From positions 1 through 12,604 of the forward strand of contig JAAWCR010000017.1 in NCBI GenBank assembly GCA_022793355.1: a stretch of 12,604 nt of DNA, read 5' to 3'. The notes under the pieces were generated by a model. The model was not told the DNA's origin and did no database searches. It was given only the letters and a program-made list of their open reading frames with translations. This stretch comes from Lawsonibacter sp. (GTDB lineage Bacteria; Bacillota; Clostridia; Oscillospirales; Oscillospiraceae). Each line of letters starts with the position of its first letter. Positions within the stretch are counted from its first letter, which is position 1. This document shows positions 1 through 5,876 of this stretch, in pieces. Made by a program: the position numbers and the translations under genes.

Positions 1-655
1 GGTCCATCTCCTCCTGTTCCGGGGGCAGGACGGGACCGAACTCAGCGGTGTCGGTCAAGTCGGGCTCTTCCTCAAAATCCTCTTCCTCCTCCCGCAGGCC
101 CTGGGCGGCAGCCTGCATAGCCTGATCCAGCAGGCGCTGCACGTTGTCGTCAATCTCGGAGGCCTTTTCCTCCACAGGGTCTACTGCGGGGGCGGCGTTC
201 GGGGGACACAGCTCCTGGAGGTGGGAGAGATACTCCTCCTCCTGGGCATGGAGGGCGCGCACCTTTTCCACAAAGGCCGCAGTGGTCTGCTGGGCCTGGC
301 GCAGGCGGTATTCCTCCGCCTGAAAGTCTTTCGCCATAATGGCCTGCCGCTCCCGCAGTTCCTTTTCGGCCTGGGAGAGCATATCGGCTTTTTGCCGCTC
401 CGCGTCCTTCACCAGGTCGTCGGCCATCCGCTGGGCGGCCATCAGGGCCTTGCGCATGGCCTCCTCGGTGGTGCGGTACTCCTCCACCTTGTCCACCAGT
501 ACCTTCATCTTGCTTTTCAGCACGGCATTCTCGTTGAACAGCGCGGAGTAATCACTGGTGAGAACATCCAAAAACTCGTCCACCTGGGCCATGTTATAGC
601 CGCCGAACGACACCTTTTGGAAGGTATGCTCGGATACTTCCTGTGGTGTGAGCAT
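1..655 (-). CDS. divIVA: DivIVA family cell-division/polarity protein (3' end outside window)
   Basis: DivIVA proteins bind curved membrane at division sites and poles and recruit partners through long coiled coils. The 218 codons visible here begin MLTPQEVSEHTFQKVSFGGY and continue with VDEFLD, which matches the family's N-terminal lipid-binding segment with its FxxxxxGY..xxVDxFLD signature. From about residue 35 to 150 the sequence is a charged heptad-like coiled coil rich in Glu, Lys, Gln and Ala. The last 60 or so visible residues are acidic and proline-containing (runs of Glu and Asp), probably a disordered tail. The start at 655 is supported by a GGGAGG ribosome site at 665-670. It is the last visible gene of the minus-strand run miaA-hfq-hlyD-ylmE-sepF-orf-divIVA, an expected position next to sepF. 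The frame stays open to base 1, so the C-terminus is missing. Confidence 0.93.
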   Translation of the reverse strand, partial: MLTPQEVSEHTFQKVSFGGYNMAQVDEFLDVLTSDYSALFNENAVLKSKMKVLVDKVEEYRTTEEAMRKALMAAQRMADDLVKDAERQKADMLSQAEKELRERQAIMAKDFQAEEYRLRQAQQTTAAFVEKVRALHAQEEEYLSHLQELCPPNAAPAVDPVEEKASEIDDNVQRLLDQAMQAAAQGLREEEEDFEEEPDLTDTAEFGPVLPPEQEEMD

Positions 656-680
656 ATGCAAAGCCTCCCTGCTCTATCTT

Positions 681-920
681 CTAATTATACCATTCAATCC
701 ACCGGTCCGGCATGGATTCAAGGCCATCCTCGGGAACGGGCAGAAAAACCGGTTTCCCGTCTTGAAATGCCACCGCATAGACATCAAGAACCCGGGACAG
801 ACCATCGAACCACTTGTCTGGCTCAGTTTCGTTGCTGAAGTAACCCTTCTCCGCCCGAAGCTCCACTCGTTCTTCCACACCGTCGCCGTCCATGTCTACG
901 GACCAGCTCTCCACCGCCAT
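681..920 (-). CDS. Small ORF of 79 aa in frame behind sepF; possible 3' remnant of a larger gene
   Basis: I do not recognise a family. The product starts MAVESWSVDMDGDGVEERVE; its D-x-D-G-D-G segment resembles a calcium-binding loop of EF-hand or dockerin type. It is acidic, rich in aromatic residues (ending WIEWYN) and has no signal peptide or membrane segment. The ATG at 920 lies only 27 nt after the sepF stop, and no purine-rich ribosome site precedes it (the upstream bases are C-rich). The frame is the same as that of sepF, and the nine codons between the sepF TAA and this ATG are open and read like protein (VVDPASPYP). This fits a remnant that has lost its 5' end, or a C-terminal piece once fused upstream. 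A real small gene translated by coupling from sepF is also possible. It lies between sepF and divIVA, where B. subtilis has ylmG and ylmH, but it resembles neither. Confidence 0.5.
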   Translation of the reverse strand: MAVESWSVDMDGDGVEERVELRAEKGYFSNETEPDKWFDGLSRVLDVYAVAFQDGKPVFLPVPEDGLESMPDRWIEWYN

Positions 921-947
921 GGGGTAGGGTGAGGCGGGATCAACTAC

Positions 948-1442
948 TTAAAAATACAGCCCGTTGTTCTCCAGCTCGTCAATAAGGTCACCCAGGATAT
1001 CCACGTTGTAGGGGGTGATGATGTAGGTGGAGATAGCCACCTTCTTGATTTTGCCCTCGTTGGCGTAGGACACGCCGGCCAGAAAGTCCAGCAGGCGGCG
1101 GGCGATCTCTCCATTGGTGGATTCCAGGTTGAGGACCACGGTGCGCTTTTCCCGCAGGTGATCGGCGATAGAGGAGGCGTCCTCAAAGCGCTCAGGCTTG
1201 ACCAGCACCACCTGAAGCTGGGTGGCGGCCCGGATGTTGACTACCTTATTTCCCCGGCGCTCCTCCTCGGGGGCGGGGGAACTATAGCTGCCGTAGCCGG
1301 GATCACGGGGAGCGCGGTCCATGCGCTCCGGCCGTTCTCGCCGCTCTACGGGACGGGGGGAGACGTCAAAGTCGTCATAAACGTCGTCTTCCTCATCCTC
1401 ATAGGGGTGGGCAAGGCGCTTGAACTCGTCAAAAATTCCCAT
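948..1442 (-). CDS. sepF: Cell division protein SepF
   Basis: SepF binds the C-terminal tail of FtsZ, tethers it to the membrane and assembles into rings that support septum formation. The 164-aa product has the usual layout. A short N-terminal amphipathic helix (MGIFDEFKRLAHPY) serves as membrane anchor. A very acidic, then Arg/Pro-rich, linker covers about residues 15-65. The globular SepF domain covers about residues 66-155 and includes the VVNIRAATQLQVVLVKPERF strand region, the VVLNLEST segment and a GVSYANEGKIKKVA strand. The length is normal for the family. The start at 1442 was chosen over longer in-frame options because it has the canonical MGI(F/M) beginning and an AGAGGA site at 1453-1458. 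ylmE is 40 nt upstream and divIVA follows after the small ORF, the conserved ylm/div order. Confidence 0.96.
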   Translation of the reverse strand: MGIFDEFKRLAHPYEDEEDDVYDDFDVSPRPVERRERPERMDRAPRDPGYGSYSSPAPEEERRGNKVVNIRAATQLQVVLVKPERFEDASSIADHLREKRTVVLNLESTNGEIARRLLDFLAGVSYANEGKIKKVAISTYIITPYNVDILGDLIDELENNGLYF

Positions 1443-1482
1443 CAGTATAAAGTCCTCTTTTCTCAGAAAAATAAATGTTCTG

Positions 1483-2184
1483 TCAGCGGGCGGCGTCCAA
1501 AGGGGGCCGTGGACCGAACAGGGCGGTGCCCACGCGGACGAGAGTGGCGCCCTCCAGAATCGCGTCCTCAAAATCTGCGCTCATGCCCATGGATAAACAA
1601 TCTATATTATCCGCCATTTTCCCAATTATGTCAACAAGAAAATGGCGCATTTCCGAAAAATATTTTCGGTTGGAGCCAGAAACGCTTGAAACAGGCGGAA
1701 TTGCCATCAGGCCCCGCAGCCGGACATGGGGCTGCTCCAGGGCCAGTTCCGCCAGGGCGGGCAGCTGTTCGGGCAGGCACCCCCCCTTGCTCTCCTCCCG
1801 GGCCACGTTGACCTGCAGCAGGATATCCTGTACCACGTCCAACTTGTCCGCCTGACTGTCGATTGCCAGAAGGAGCTTTTGGGAGTCAACCGAGTGAATG
1901 AGGTCCACCCGTCCCGCCACCTGTTTTACCTTGTTGGTCTGGAGGTGGCCGATGAAGTGGACCTGAGCCCCCACATAGGCGTTGGATTCCAGGTGAGCGG
2001 TCAGCTCCTGCACCCGGTTCTCCCCGCAGATGCGGATACCGGCGGCAATGGCGGCCCGGATGGCGTCGTCCGTCTGGGTTTTGGTGGCGGCACACAGGGA
2101 GATCTCCCCCGGGTTCCGCCCGGCGGCCCGGGCGGCGGCGGCGATTTTCTCCTGCATGGCTCGAACGTTTTGGAATAGGTCCAT
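1483..2184 (-). CDS. ylmE: YggS/YlmE family pyridoxal-phosphate homeostasis protein
   Basis: This family (PLPBP, YggS, YlmE) is a single-domain TIM-barrel protein that holds pyridoxal 5'-phosphate and balances cellular vitamin B6 and amino-acid pools; it has no established enzymatic activity. The 233-aa length is typical. Visible marks are the PLP-binding lysine K35 in CAATKTQ, the GENRVQEL and FIGHLQTNK segments, the phosphate-binding stretch SMGMSADFEDAI, and the closing VRVGTALFG. The ATG at 2184 has an AAGGA site 6 nt upstream. Its place directly before sepF is conserved in Gram-positive bacteria, although the link with division is not understood. About 150 nt separate it from the HlyD-like gene upstream, so it may be read through from there or have its own weak promoter; I see no convincing one. 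Confidence 0.95.
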   Translation of the reverse strand: MDLFQNVRAMQEKIAAAARAAGRNPGEISLCAATKTQTDDAIRAAIAAGIRICGENRVQELTAHLESNAYVGAQVHFIGHLQTNKVKQVAGRVDLIHSVDSQKLLLAIDSQADKLDVVQDILLQVNVAREESKGGCLPEQLPALAELALEQPHVRLRGLMAIPPVSSVSGSNRKYFSEMRHFLVDIIGKMADNIDCLSMGMSADFEDAILEGATLVRVGTALFGPRPPLDAAR

Positions 2185-2290
2185 AACAATTCCTTCTCTC
2201 TGTCTTTTGGTTCAGCGCCGTTTGAGGCGTGGAATAATAACCGGCCGCCTGACGCGGGAATAGGGGAGGCGGAACAGGGTGAATTGAGGT

Positions 2291-2333
2291 GCGGCGGCAG
2301 GAGAACCGCCGCTTGGGGGAATTAACGTAATTC
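2291..2333 (-). repeat. Hairpin and short inverted repeat between the hlyD-like gene and ylmE
   Basis: Directly after the HlyD-like stop codon there is an inverted repeat GAATTA-ACG-TAATTC (2319-2333). It is followed on the minus strand by a GC-rich hairpin with a perfect 7-bp stem, GCGGCGG pairing with CCGCCGC (2306-2312 with 2291-2297), and an 8-nt loop. No run of T follows the hairpin on either strand, so it is not a standard intrinsic terminator. It may be a processing or mRNA-stabilising structure, and the AT-rich repeat could be a protein site; neither role is shown by the sequence. Confidence 0.35.
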
Positions 2334-2338
2334 AGGCC

Positions 2339-3604
2339 TTAGCCCGCGATGAGCAGCCCGTCCTGAAGACCGGTGCCCTCAGTGATGATGTAATCCCCGT
2401 TGCGCAAGATTTTCCGGCCTATGGGTCGGACCACATAGTAGTCGCTGCCCTCGTGGACAACGCTCACCTCCCGAAACTCGCTGCGGCCGTTGACAAAGGC
2501 GTATACGCCGGTTTTGGTGACCGTGACGGGCGGGGCGCTGGAGTCGTCGCCGGCCTCCTGAACAAAATCCACCAGACGCAGGGCTTCCTTTGGGATGCGC
2601 AGGCCCTCCCAGCTCTCAAAGATAAGCTCAGCGGTCTGGTGGCGCAGGAGGGTGGTGAGGGTGAGATAGCGGTTACAGGAAAAAACGACCAAAGTGACCT
2701 CTCCCTCGGTGGCGCCCACCCGGTCCACTTGCATCTCCACATCCCGGTTCAGTTCTCCGGAGAAGCGCAGGACGGCGCGGTCCCCCTCCTTCAGCCGGTC
2801 CGCCGCCTCCCGGGGCAGATTGGCGGCAAAATACCAGGTATCAGAGGTGATGAGCTTGCCCAAGGAGGTGCTGTCCTCCCCCGCCGGGTTGTCAATGAGG
2901 CTCTGAAGGGCGGAGGGGGTAAGCTGGGTCACGCTTTCCGGGGTAAGCTGGGACTCATAGCCGTCCACCAGGCCGGAGAACACTCCCGGCTCAGGGGCGA
3001 TGACCCGGGTAGTGGCCCGGGCGGACTGCCTGGTGAGGACGGCCAGCTGGCTGTTGAGGGCCTGGAGCCGGGAAGTCAGGTCGGCGGAGGTGAGGCCTTC
3101 CCCATAGGTGTACCCCCGCTTGAGAACGCTGCTCTTCACGTGCATCACCTGGTCCCGCAGCTGGGAGTAATCCCCCTGGGTGTAGGAGGAACGCAGCGCC
3201 ACCACCGCCTGGAGCACATCCTCGTCCAGGCGTGCGGCGGACTCCACGTCCCCCCCCTGAATGGCGTTTTCCAGCAGCTCAATCTCCATCTGGAGCTCTT
3301 CAATCTGAAACTGGCTGGCCTGGGCCTGACTGTCCCGGTAGATCAGGGCAATCTGCTGACCTGTGCCTACCTTCTCCCCCTCCGCCCGGGTAATCTCCAA
3401 AATGCCGCTCTGAGCGGGGAGGACCCTGGCCTGACGAACCACCAGTCCCTCGGCCATAGCGCTGTCATAGGCGGTGTAGGAGTAGACCTGGGCGTATTGG
3501 TAGGGCTCGTGAAAGGAATTAAGGGTGTAGTAGCCGAAGTAGATGGCCATGGCGGCCGCGAATACCAAAATAGCGATAGTGATTATGGGTTTTCCCTGCT
3601 TCAT
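2339..3604 (-). CDS. HlyD-like membrane-anchored adaptor protein
   Basis: HlyD-type adaptors are single-span membrane proteins with an extracytoplasmic barrel-sandwich domain and a coiled-coil hairpin, usually partnered with an ABC or other exporter. The 421-aa product has a short basic N-terminus (MKQGKP), one membrane helix at about residues 7-28, then an extracellular region. A lipoyl-like half-domain lies near residues 50-92 (SGILEITRAEGEKVGTGQQI), with coiled-coil segments at about 92-118 and 175-195. A late beta-rich part contains the RIPKEALR and GVYAFVNGRSEFREVSV motifs typical of HlyD C-terminal domains. A longer frame reaches 3703, but the extension is Arg/Gly-rich, runs into hfq and lacks the membrane-protein start. 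The ATG at 3604 follows an AGAGAG purine stretch. No transporter gene is adjacent; its neighbours are hfq and ylmE-sepF. The transport substrate and partner are unknown. Confidence 0.8.
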   Translation of the reverse strand: MKQGKPIITIAILVFAAAMAIYFGYYTLNSFHEPYQYAQVYSYTAYDSAMAEGLVVRQARVLPAQSGILEITRAEGEKVGTGQQIALIYRDSQAQASQFQIEELQMEIELLENAIQGGDVESAARLDEDVLQAVVALRSSYTQGDYSQLRDQVMHVKSSVLKRGYTYGEGLTSADLTSRLQALNSQLAVLTRQSARATTRVIAPEPGVFSGLVDGYESQLTPESVTQLTPSALQSLIDNPAGEDSTSLGKLITSDTWYFAANLPREAADRLKEGDRAVLRFSGELNRDVEMQVDRVGATEGEVTLVVFSCNRYLTLTTLLRHQTAELIFESWEGLRIPKEALRLVDFVQEAGDDSSAPPVTVTKTGVYAFVNGRSEFREVSVVHEGSDYYVVRPIGRKILRNGDYIITEGTGLQDGLLIAG

Positions 3605-3656
3605 AGAGGTTCTCTCTTTCTGGGCCTGTGCGGAGCCGCCCCGGCGGCCCCGGGCG

Positions 3657-3890
3657 TCATACCCCCTCCGGCTCCTCCAGCGGTATGGGCCGCTCGGGAA
3701 CAATGGTGGAGATGGCGTGTTTATAAATAATTTGCTGCTTACCGTCGCTGGTGAGGATTACGGTAAAGGCGTCGAACCCGGTGATGCAGCCCCGCATCTG
3801 GAAGCCGTTCATCAGGAACATGGTGACGCTCCGCCGCTCCCGGCGTGCCTGGGTGAGAAAAATTTCCTGTAGGTTGTTGGTTTTTGTCAT
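3657..3890 (-). CDS. hfq: RNA chaperone Hfq
   Basis: Hfq is an Sm-like hexameric RNA chaperone that binds small RNAs and mRNAs. The 77-aa product carries both Sm motifs. Sm1 spans about residues 28-50 (MNGFQMRGCITGFDAFTVIL) with the conserved Gln and the G-x-I-x-x-F-D core. Sm2 is YKHAIST near residue 58, the hallmark of bacterial Hfq. The N-terminus has the usual LQEIFLTQARRERRSVTMFL helix, with the Arg patch of the lateral rim. The C-terminal tail is short and acidic, as in Gram-positive Hfq. A GTG nine bases upstream is in frame but sits on the ribosome site, so the ATG at 3890 is used (AAGAGG at 3899-3904). It follows miaA after 54 nt, the classic miaA-hfq pairing. Confidence 0.97.
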   Translation of the reverse strand: MTKTNNLQEIFLTQARRERRSVTMFLMNGFQMRGCITGFDAFTVILTSDGKQQIIYKHAISTIVPERPIPLEEPEGV

Positions 3891-3933
3891 ATGTAGCACC
3901 TCTTCTTTCTTTTAGACGGGACAGGCCCCGTCT
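3891..3933 (-). promoter_or_regulatory. hfq 5' leader: hairpin followed by an A-rich (ARN)5 tract over the ribosome site
   Basis: Between miaA and hfq the minus-strand RNA can form a 7-bp hairpin: AGACGGG at 3933-3927 pairs with CCCGTCT at 3920-3914, with a 6-nt loop. Immediately after it come the bases AAA AGA AAG AAG AGG (3913-3899), five A-purine-N triplets in a row, the last two being the hfq ribosome site. A-R-N or A-R repeats are the known ligands of the distal face of Hfq. The arrangement suggests that Hfq could bind its own mRNA and block translation, but a purine-rich ribosome site alone could look similar. Confidence 0.4.
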
Positions 3934-3944
3934 GAGTGGCACTA

Positions 3945-4886
3945 TCATATACCAAATTCTTCCAGAAAAGCTGTCGAAGCCTGTAGCACGCCCGCAAAAT
4001 TCGGGACAGGCCCCCAGATAAGGGGCTTTGCCTCCTGATTTCGCCGGAACCAGGTGCGCTGCCGCTTGGCGTACTGCCGGGAGCGAAGCTTAATTTCCTC
4101 TGCGGCGGCGGCGGTGTCGCCATCCCCCAAAAGCGCTGCGGCCATCTCCTTATAGCCGATTGCCTGCATGGCGGTGCACGTTTTGGGCACGCCGCTGTCC
4201 AGCAGCCTCCGCACCTCCTCCGTCAGGCCGTCTGCCATCATCCGGTCCACCCGCCGGTCGATGCGCTCCCACATGTCCTCCCTGCGGGCGAAGTCCAGAG
4301 TAAGCGTGAGGGCGTTATACCGGGGCGGGAGGGCCTTTGTCTCCCGGTTGTGGGTGGTGATGGTCTTTCCGGTGGTCAGCCACACCTCCAGGGCCCGGAC
4401 GATTCGCTTGCCGTCGTTGGGGTGGAGCCGCGCGGCGGAGTCCGGGTCCACTTTGGACAGATCCTCCAGCATAGCCGCTCCCCCCCGAGCCCGAAAGCGC
4501 TCCTCCAGCTGTCCCCGCAGGGCGCTGTCCTCGTCGAAGGCGGCGAAGGTCCGCCCGGACAGCAGGGAGTCCACATACAGCCCCGTCCCCCCGGCCAGGA
4601 TGGGCAGCTTTCCCCGGGCCAGCACGTCCTCCACCCGGCGGGCCGCCATGTCCACGTACCGGGCCACGGAAAAGTCCTCCTCCGGATCGACCACGTCGAT
4701 CATATGGTGAGGGACGCCCCCCATCTCCTCCGTGGTGGGCTTGGCTGTGCCGATATCCATGCGCCGGTAAATCTGCATGGAGTCGGCGGATACCACCTCG
4801 CCATTCCGCTTTTTTGCCAGCTCCACCGCCAGCCAGGTCTTGCCGGAGGCGGTGGGACCGGTGATGACTAAGATTTTCGGGGGCAC
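3945..4886 (-). CDS. miaA: tRNA dimethylallyltransferase MiaA
   Basis: MiaA transfers the dimethylallyl group to N6 of adenosine 37 in tRNAs that read codons starting with U, the first step to ms2i6A. The 313-aa product has the P-loop GPTASGKT at residues 10-17, the catalytic-region Asp in ADSMQIYRRMDIGTAKPT (D35), the PHHMIDVVDPEEDFSVARY segment, GGTGLYVDSLL, KRIVRALEVWLTTGK, the AIGYKEM motif, and QYAKRQRTWFRR near the end. All are family hallmarks and the length is normal. The frame is open to an ATG at 4994, but the extra 36 residues are not MiaA-like. The GTG at 4886 sits 7 nt after a perfect AAGGAGG, so it is chosen as start. It opens the run miaA-hfq-hlyD-like-ylmE-sepF-divIVA. Upstream is a terminated short transcript (5015-5092) that may be its leader. 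Confidence 0.97.
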   Translation of the reverse strand: MPPKILVITGPTASGKTWLAVELAKKRNGEVVSADSMQIYRRMDIGTAKPTTEEMGGVPHHMIDVVDPEEDFSVARYVDMAARRVEDVLARGKLPILAGGTGLYVDSLLSGRTFAAFDEDSALRGQLEERFRARGGAAMLEDLSKVDPDSAARLHPNDGKRIVRALEVWLTTGKTITTHNRETKALPPRYNALTLTLDFARREDMWERIDRRVDRMMADGLTEEVRRLLDSGVPKTCTAMQAIGYKEMAAALLGDGDTAAAAEEIKLRSRQYAKRQRTWFRRNQEAKPLIWGPVPNFAGVLQASTAFLEEFGI

Positions 4887-5014
4887 AATACCGCCTCCTT
4901 GTGGACGTTGTCGGAATAAGGTGCAATTTTCATTTTTGTATCTGTTGCCGCGCATATTATCGGATCTTTCGTGTGCCGGTGGATTGACAGGCACACCAAA
5001 GGACGGTAGGCGAT

Positions 5015-5051
5015 AAAAACCCCCGGAGAGTCACTACCTCTCCGGGGGTTT
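5015..5051 (-). terminator. Strong intrinsic terminator
   Basis: A perfect 14-bp stem, AAACCCCCGGAGAG pairing with CTCTCCGGGGGTTT (5051-5038 with 5030-5017 on the minus strand), closes a 7-nt loop. It is followed by TTTTT with A and T beyond, so it works on the minus strand. On the plus strand only three T follow, making activity there doubtful. It would end both the zapA operon, whose last gene stops at 5190, and the short RNA starting near 5092. Confidence 0.85.
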
Positions 5052-5092
5052 GCCTGTGAATCCCACAGACGTGCTTACTCTATATCGGCGGA
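5015..5092 (-). ncRNA. Candidate small RNA or terminated leader upstream of miaA (about 78 nt)
   Basis: A near-consensus promoter (5098-5127) is followed within about 80 nt by a strong intrinsic terminator on the same strand, so a discrete short RNA is predicted. Its 5' end would fall near 5090-5093. Two hairpins can be seen. The first pairs CTGTG with CACAG around a GGATT loop (5068-5054), extendable by a G-U and a G-C pair. The second is the 14-bp terminator stem. No ribosome site and no ATG lie inside. miaA starts about 125 nt beyond the terminator and I see no good promoter between them, so this could be an attenuated miaA-hfq leader rather than a free small RNA. I do not recognise a known riboswitch or RNA family. 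Transcript ends are inferred. Confidence 0.5.
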
Positions 5093-5097
5093 ACCTA

Positions 5098-5127
5098 ATT
5101 ATAGCACAATCGACTGCGAGTATGCAA
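5098..5127 (-). promoter_or_regulatory. Promoter with extended -10, upstream of the short RNA and miaA
   Basis: The -10 is TATAAT at 5103-5098, preceded by TGC, which makes a perfect extended -10 (TGnTATAAT). The -35 is TTGCAT at 5127-5122, matching the first three and strongest positions, with an 18-nt spacer. The element TGTGCTATAAT is shared exactly with the zapA promoter at 8407-8417. It lies in the 303-nt stretch without protein genes (4887-5189). Apart from this promoter, the short RNA and the terminator, I see nothing else there. Confidence 0.65.
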
Positions 5128-5189
5128 GGGGCAGGGAGAGTTTTTTATATTCAATTGTTGTCCGCTGCGACCAGAAGGGGGTTCATCCG

Positions 5190-5864
5190 TCAAATAGGCC
5201 ACTGTGTAACCGCGTTCCAGGCGGCGCGGGCCAGGTCCAGAAAGCGGTCCATCCGGGGAAAGAACGCCGCCTCGATTTGCCGGGCAATGCGGGCGGTCTC
5301 CGCCTGGCTGCTGGAGTTGAAGGTATCGTAATCGTCGCCCAAATACCAGCTCTCGTCGCTGTCAATCATACCGCCGCCGATGGCTGAGGCGGTGGCGACG
5401 GTAATCAAATGCAGCCCCTCCTCCCCCGGGCCTGGACGCAGCTCCAGCTTTTCCCCGGGGCAGGCGGCCAAGGCGTTCCGCAGCTCCAGGCTCCCCAGGA
5501 CCAGCTTGGTGAAGCTGTGGTTGTCGGAGCGGATCAGCCGCTTTTTCGTGACCTCCGGAAAGCCAAAGTCCGCCGGGAGCGCGGCATGACCGGCCAGGCC
5601 GGGCACGGCCCTCAAAACAGAGTTCACCCCGCTGGACAGAACCTTTTCAGGTCCGATACTCAGCGCGTAAGGCTTGGCCAGGGTGAGGGGGATCCGGGCC
5701 TGGACATAGCTGAGGGAGCCAGACCGGCCGTTGATCCGGAGCAGATCCACCGCCAGGGGGCGGTCCTTCCAGGCGAGCACCAGCAGGCCGTCGTCCTCCC
5801 GGCCACCCAGATACTGCCCGCCCCGCGCTTTGCAATATTGATACAGGCACTGATTCCAGGCCAT
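5190..5864 (-). CDS. Conserved-looking protein of unknown function, coupled to the U32-family gene
   Basis: I do not recognise a family. The 224-aa product begins MAWNQCLYQYCKARGGQYLG and has no signal peptide or membrane helix, so it is probably cytoplasmic. The first two thirds look beta-rich, with alternating hydrophobic strands (GLLVLAWKDRPLAVDLL, LSYVQARIPLTL). A helical tail follows at about residues 185-220 (SQAETARIARQIEAAFFPRM). The segment GMIDSDESWYLGDDYDTF is acidic and aromatic and could hold a ligand or metal. The ATG at 5864 has an AGGAGG site (5878-5873) that overlaps the TAG stop of the upstream gene, so translation is very likely coupled. Codon use and GC match the neighbours, which argues for a real, stably inherited gene. 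Position suggests work with, or on the same target as, the U32-family protein; that is inference only. Confidence 0.8.
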   Translation of the reverse strand: MAWNQCLYQYCKARGGQYLGGREDDGLLVLAWKDRPLAVDLLRINGRSGSLSYVQARIPLTLAKPYALSIGPEKVLSSGVNSVLRAVPGLAGHAALPADFGFPEVTKKRLIRSDNHSFTKLVLGSLELRNALAACPGEKLELRPGPGEEGLHLITVATASAIGGGMIDSDESWYLGDDYDTFNSSSQAETARIARQIEAAFFPRMDRFLDLARAAWNAVTQWPI

Positions 5865-5876
5865 CGCCGGCGCCTC

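Noticed and set aside
684..689. TATAAT on the minus strand just before divIVA as a possible promoter
   Set aside because: It is a perfect -10 hexamer, but no acceptable -35 lies 16-18 nt upstream and no extended TG is present. It overlaps the end of the small ORF; too weak to list.
3635..3648. GC-rich inverted repeat between hfq and the HlyD-like gene as a terminator
   Set aside because: The stem is only 5-6 bp and no T tract follows on either strand; likely chance in GC-rich spacer.
2453..3730. Plus-strand open frame of 425 codons opposite the HlyD-like gene
   Set aside because: Composition is typical of an antisense shadow (Gly, Leu, His, Val rich), it crosses a gene boundary, and the opposite frame encodes a recognisable membrane adaptor.
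4956..4961. GATAAT on the minus strand as a miaA promoter
   Set aside because: No -35-like hexamer at 16-18 nt and no extended -10; miaA more likely depends on the promoter at 5098-5127 or on read-through.
5141..5146. Run of six T on the plus strand as terminator tail
   Set aside because: No hairpin precedes it on the plus strand and no plus-strand gene reads towards it.
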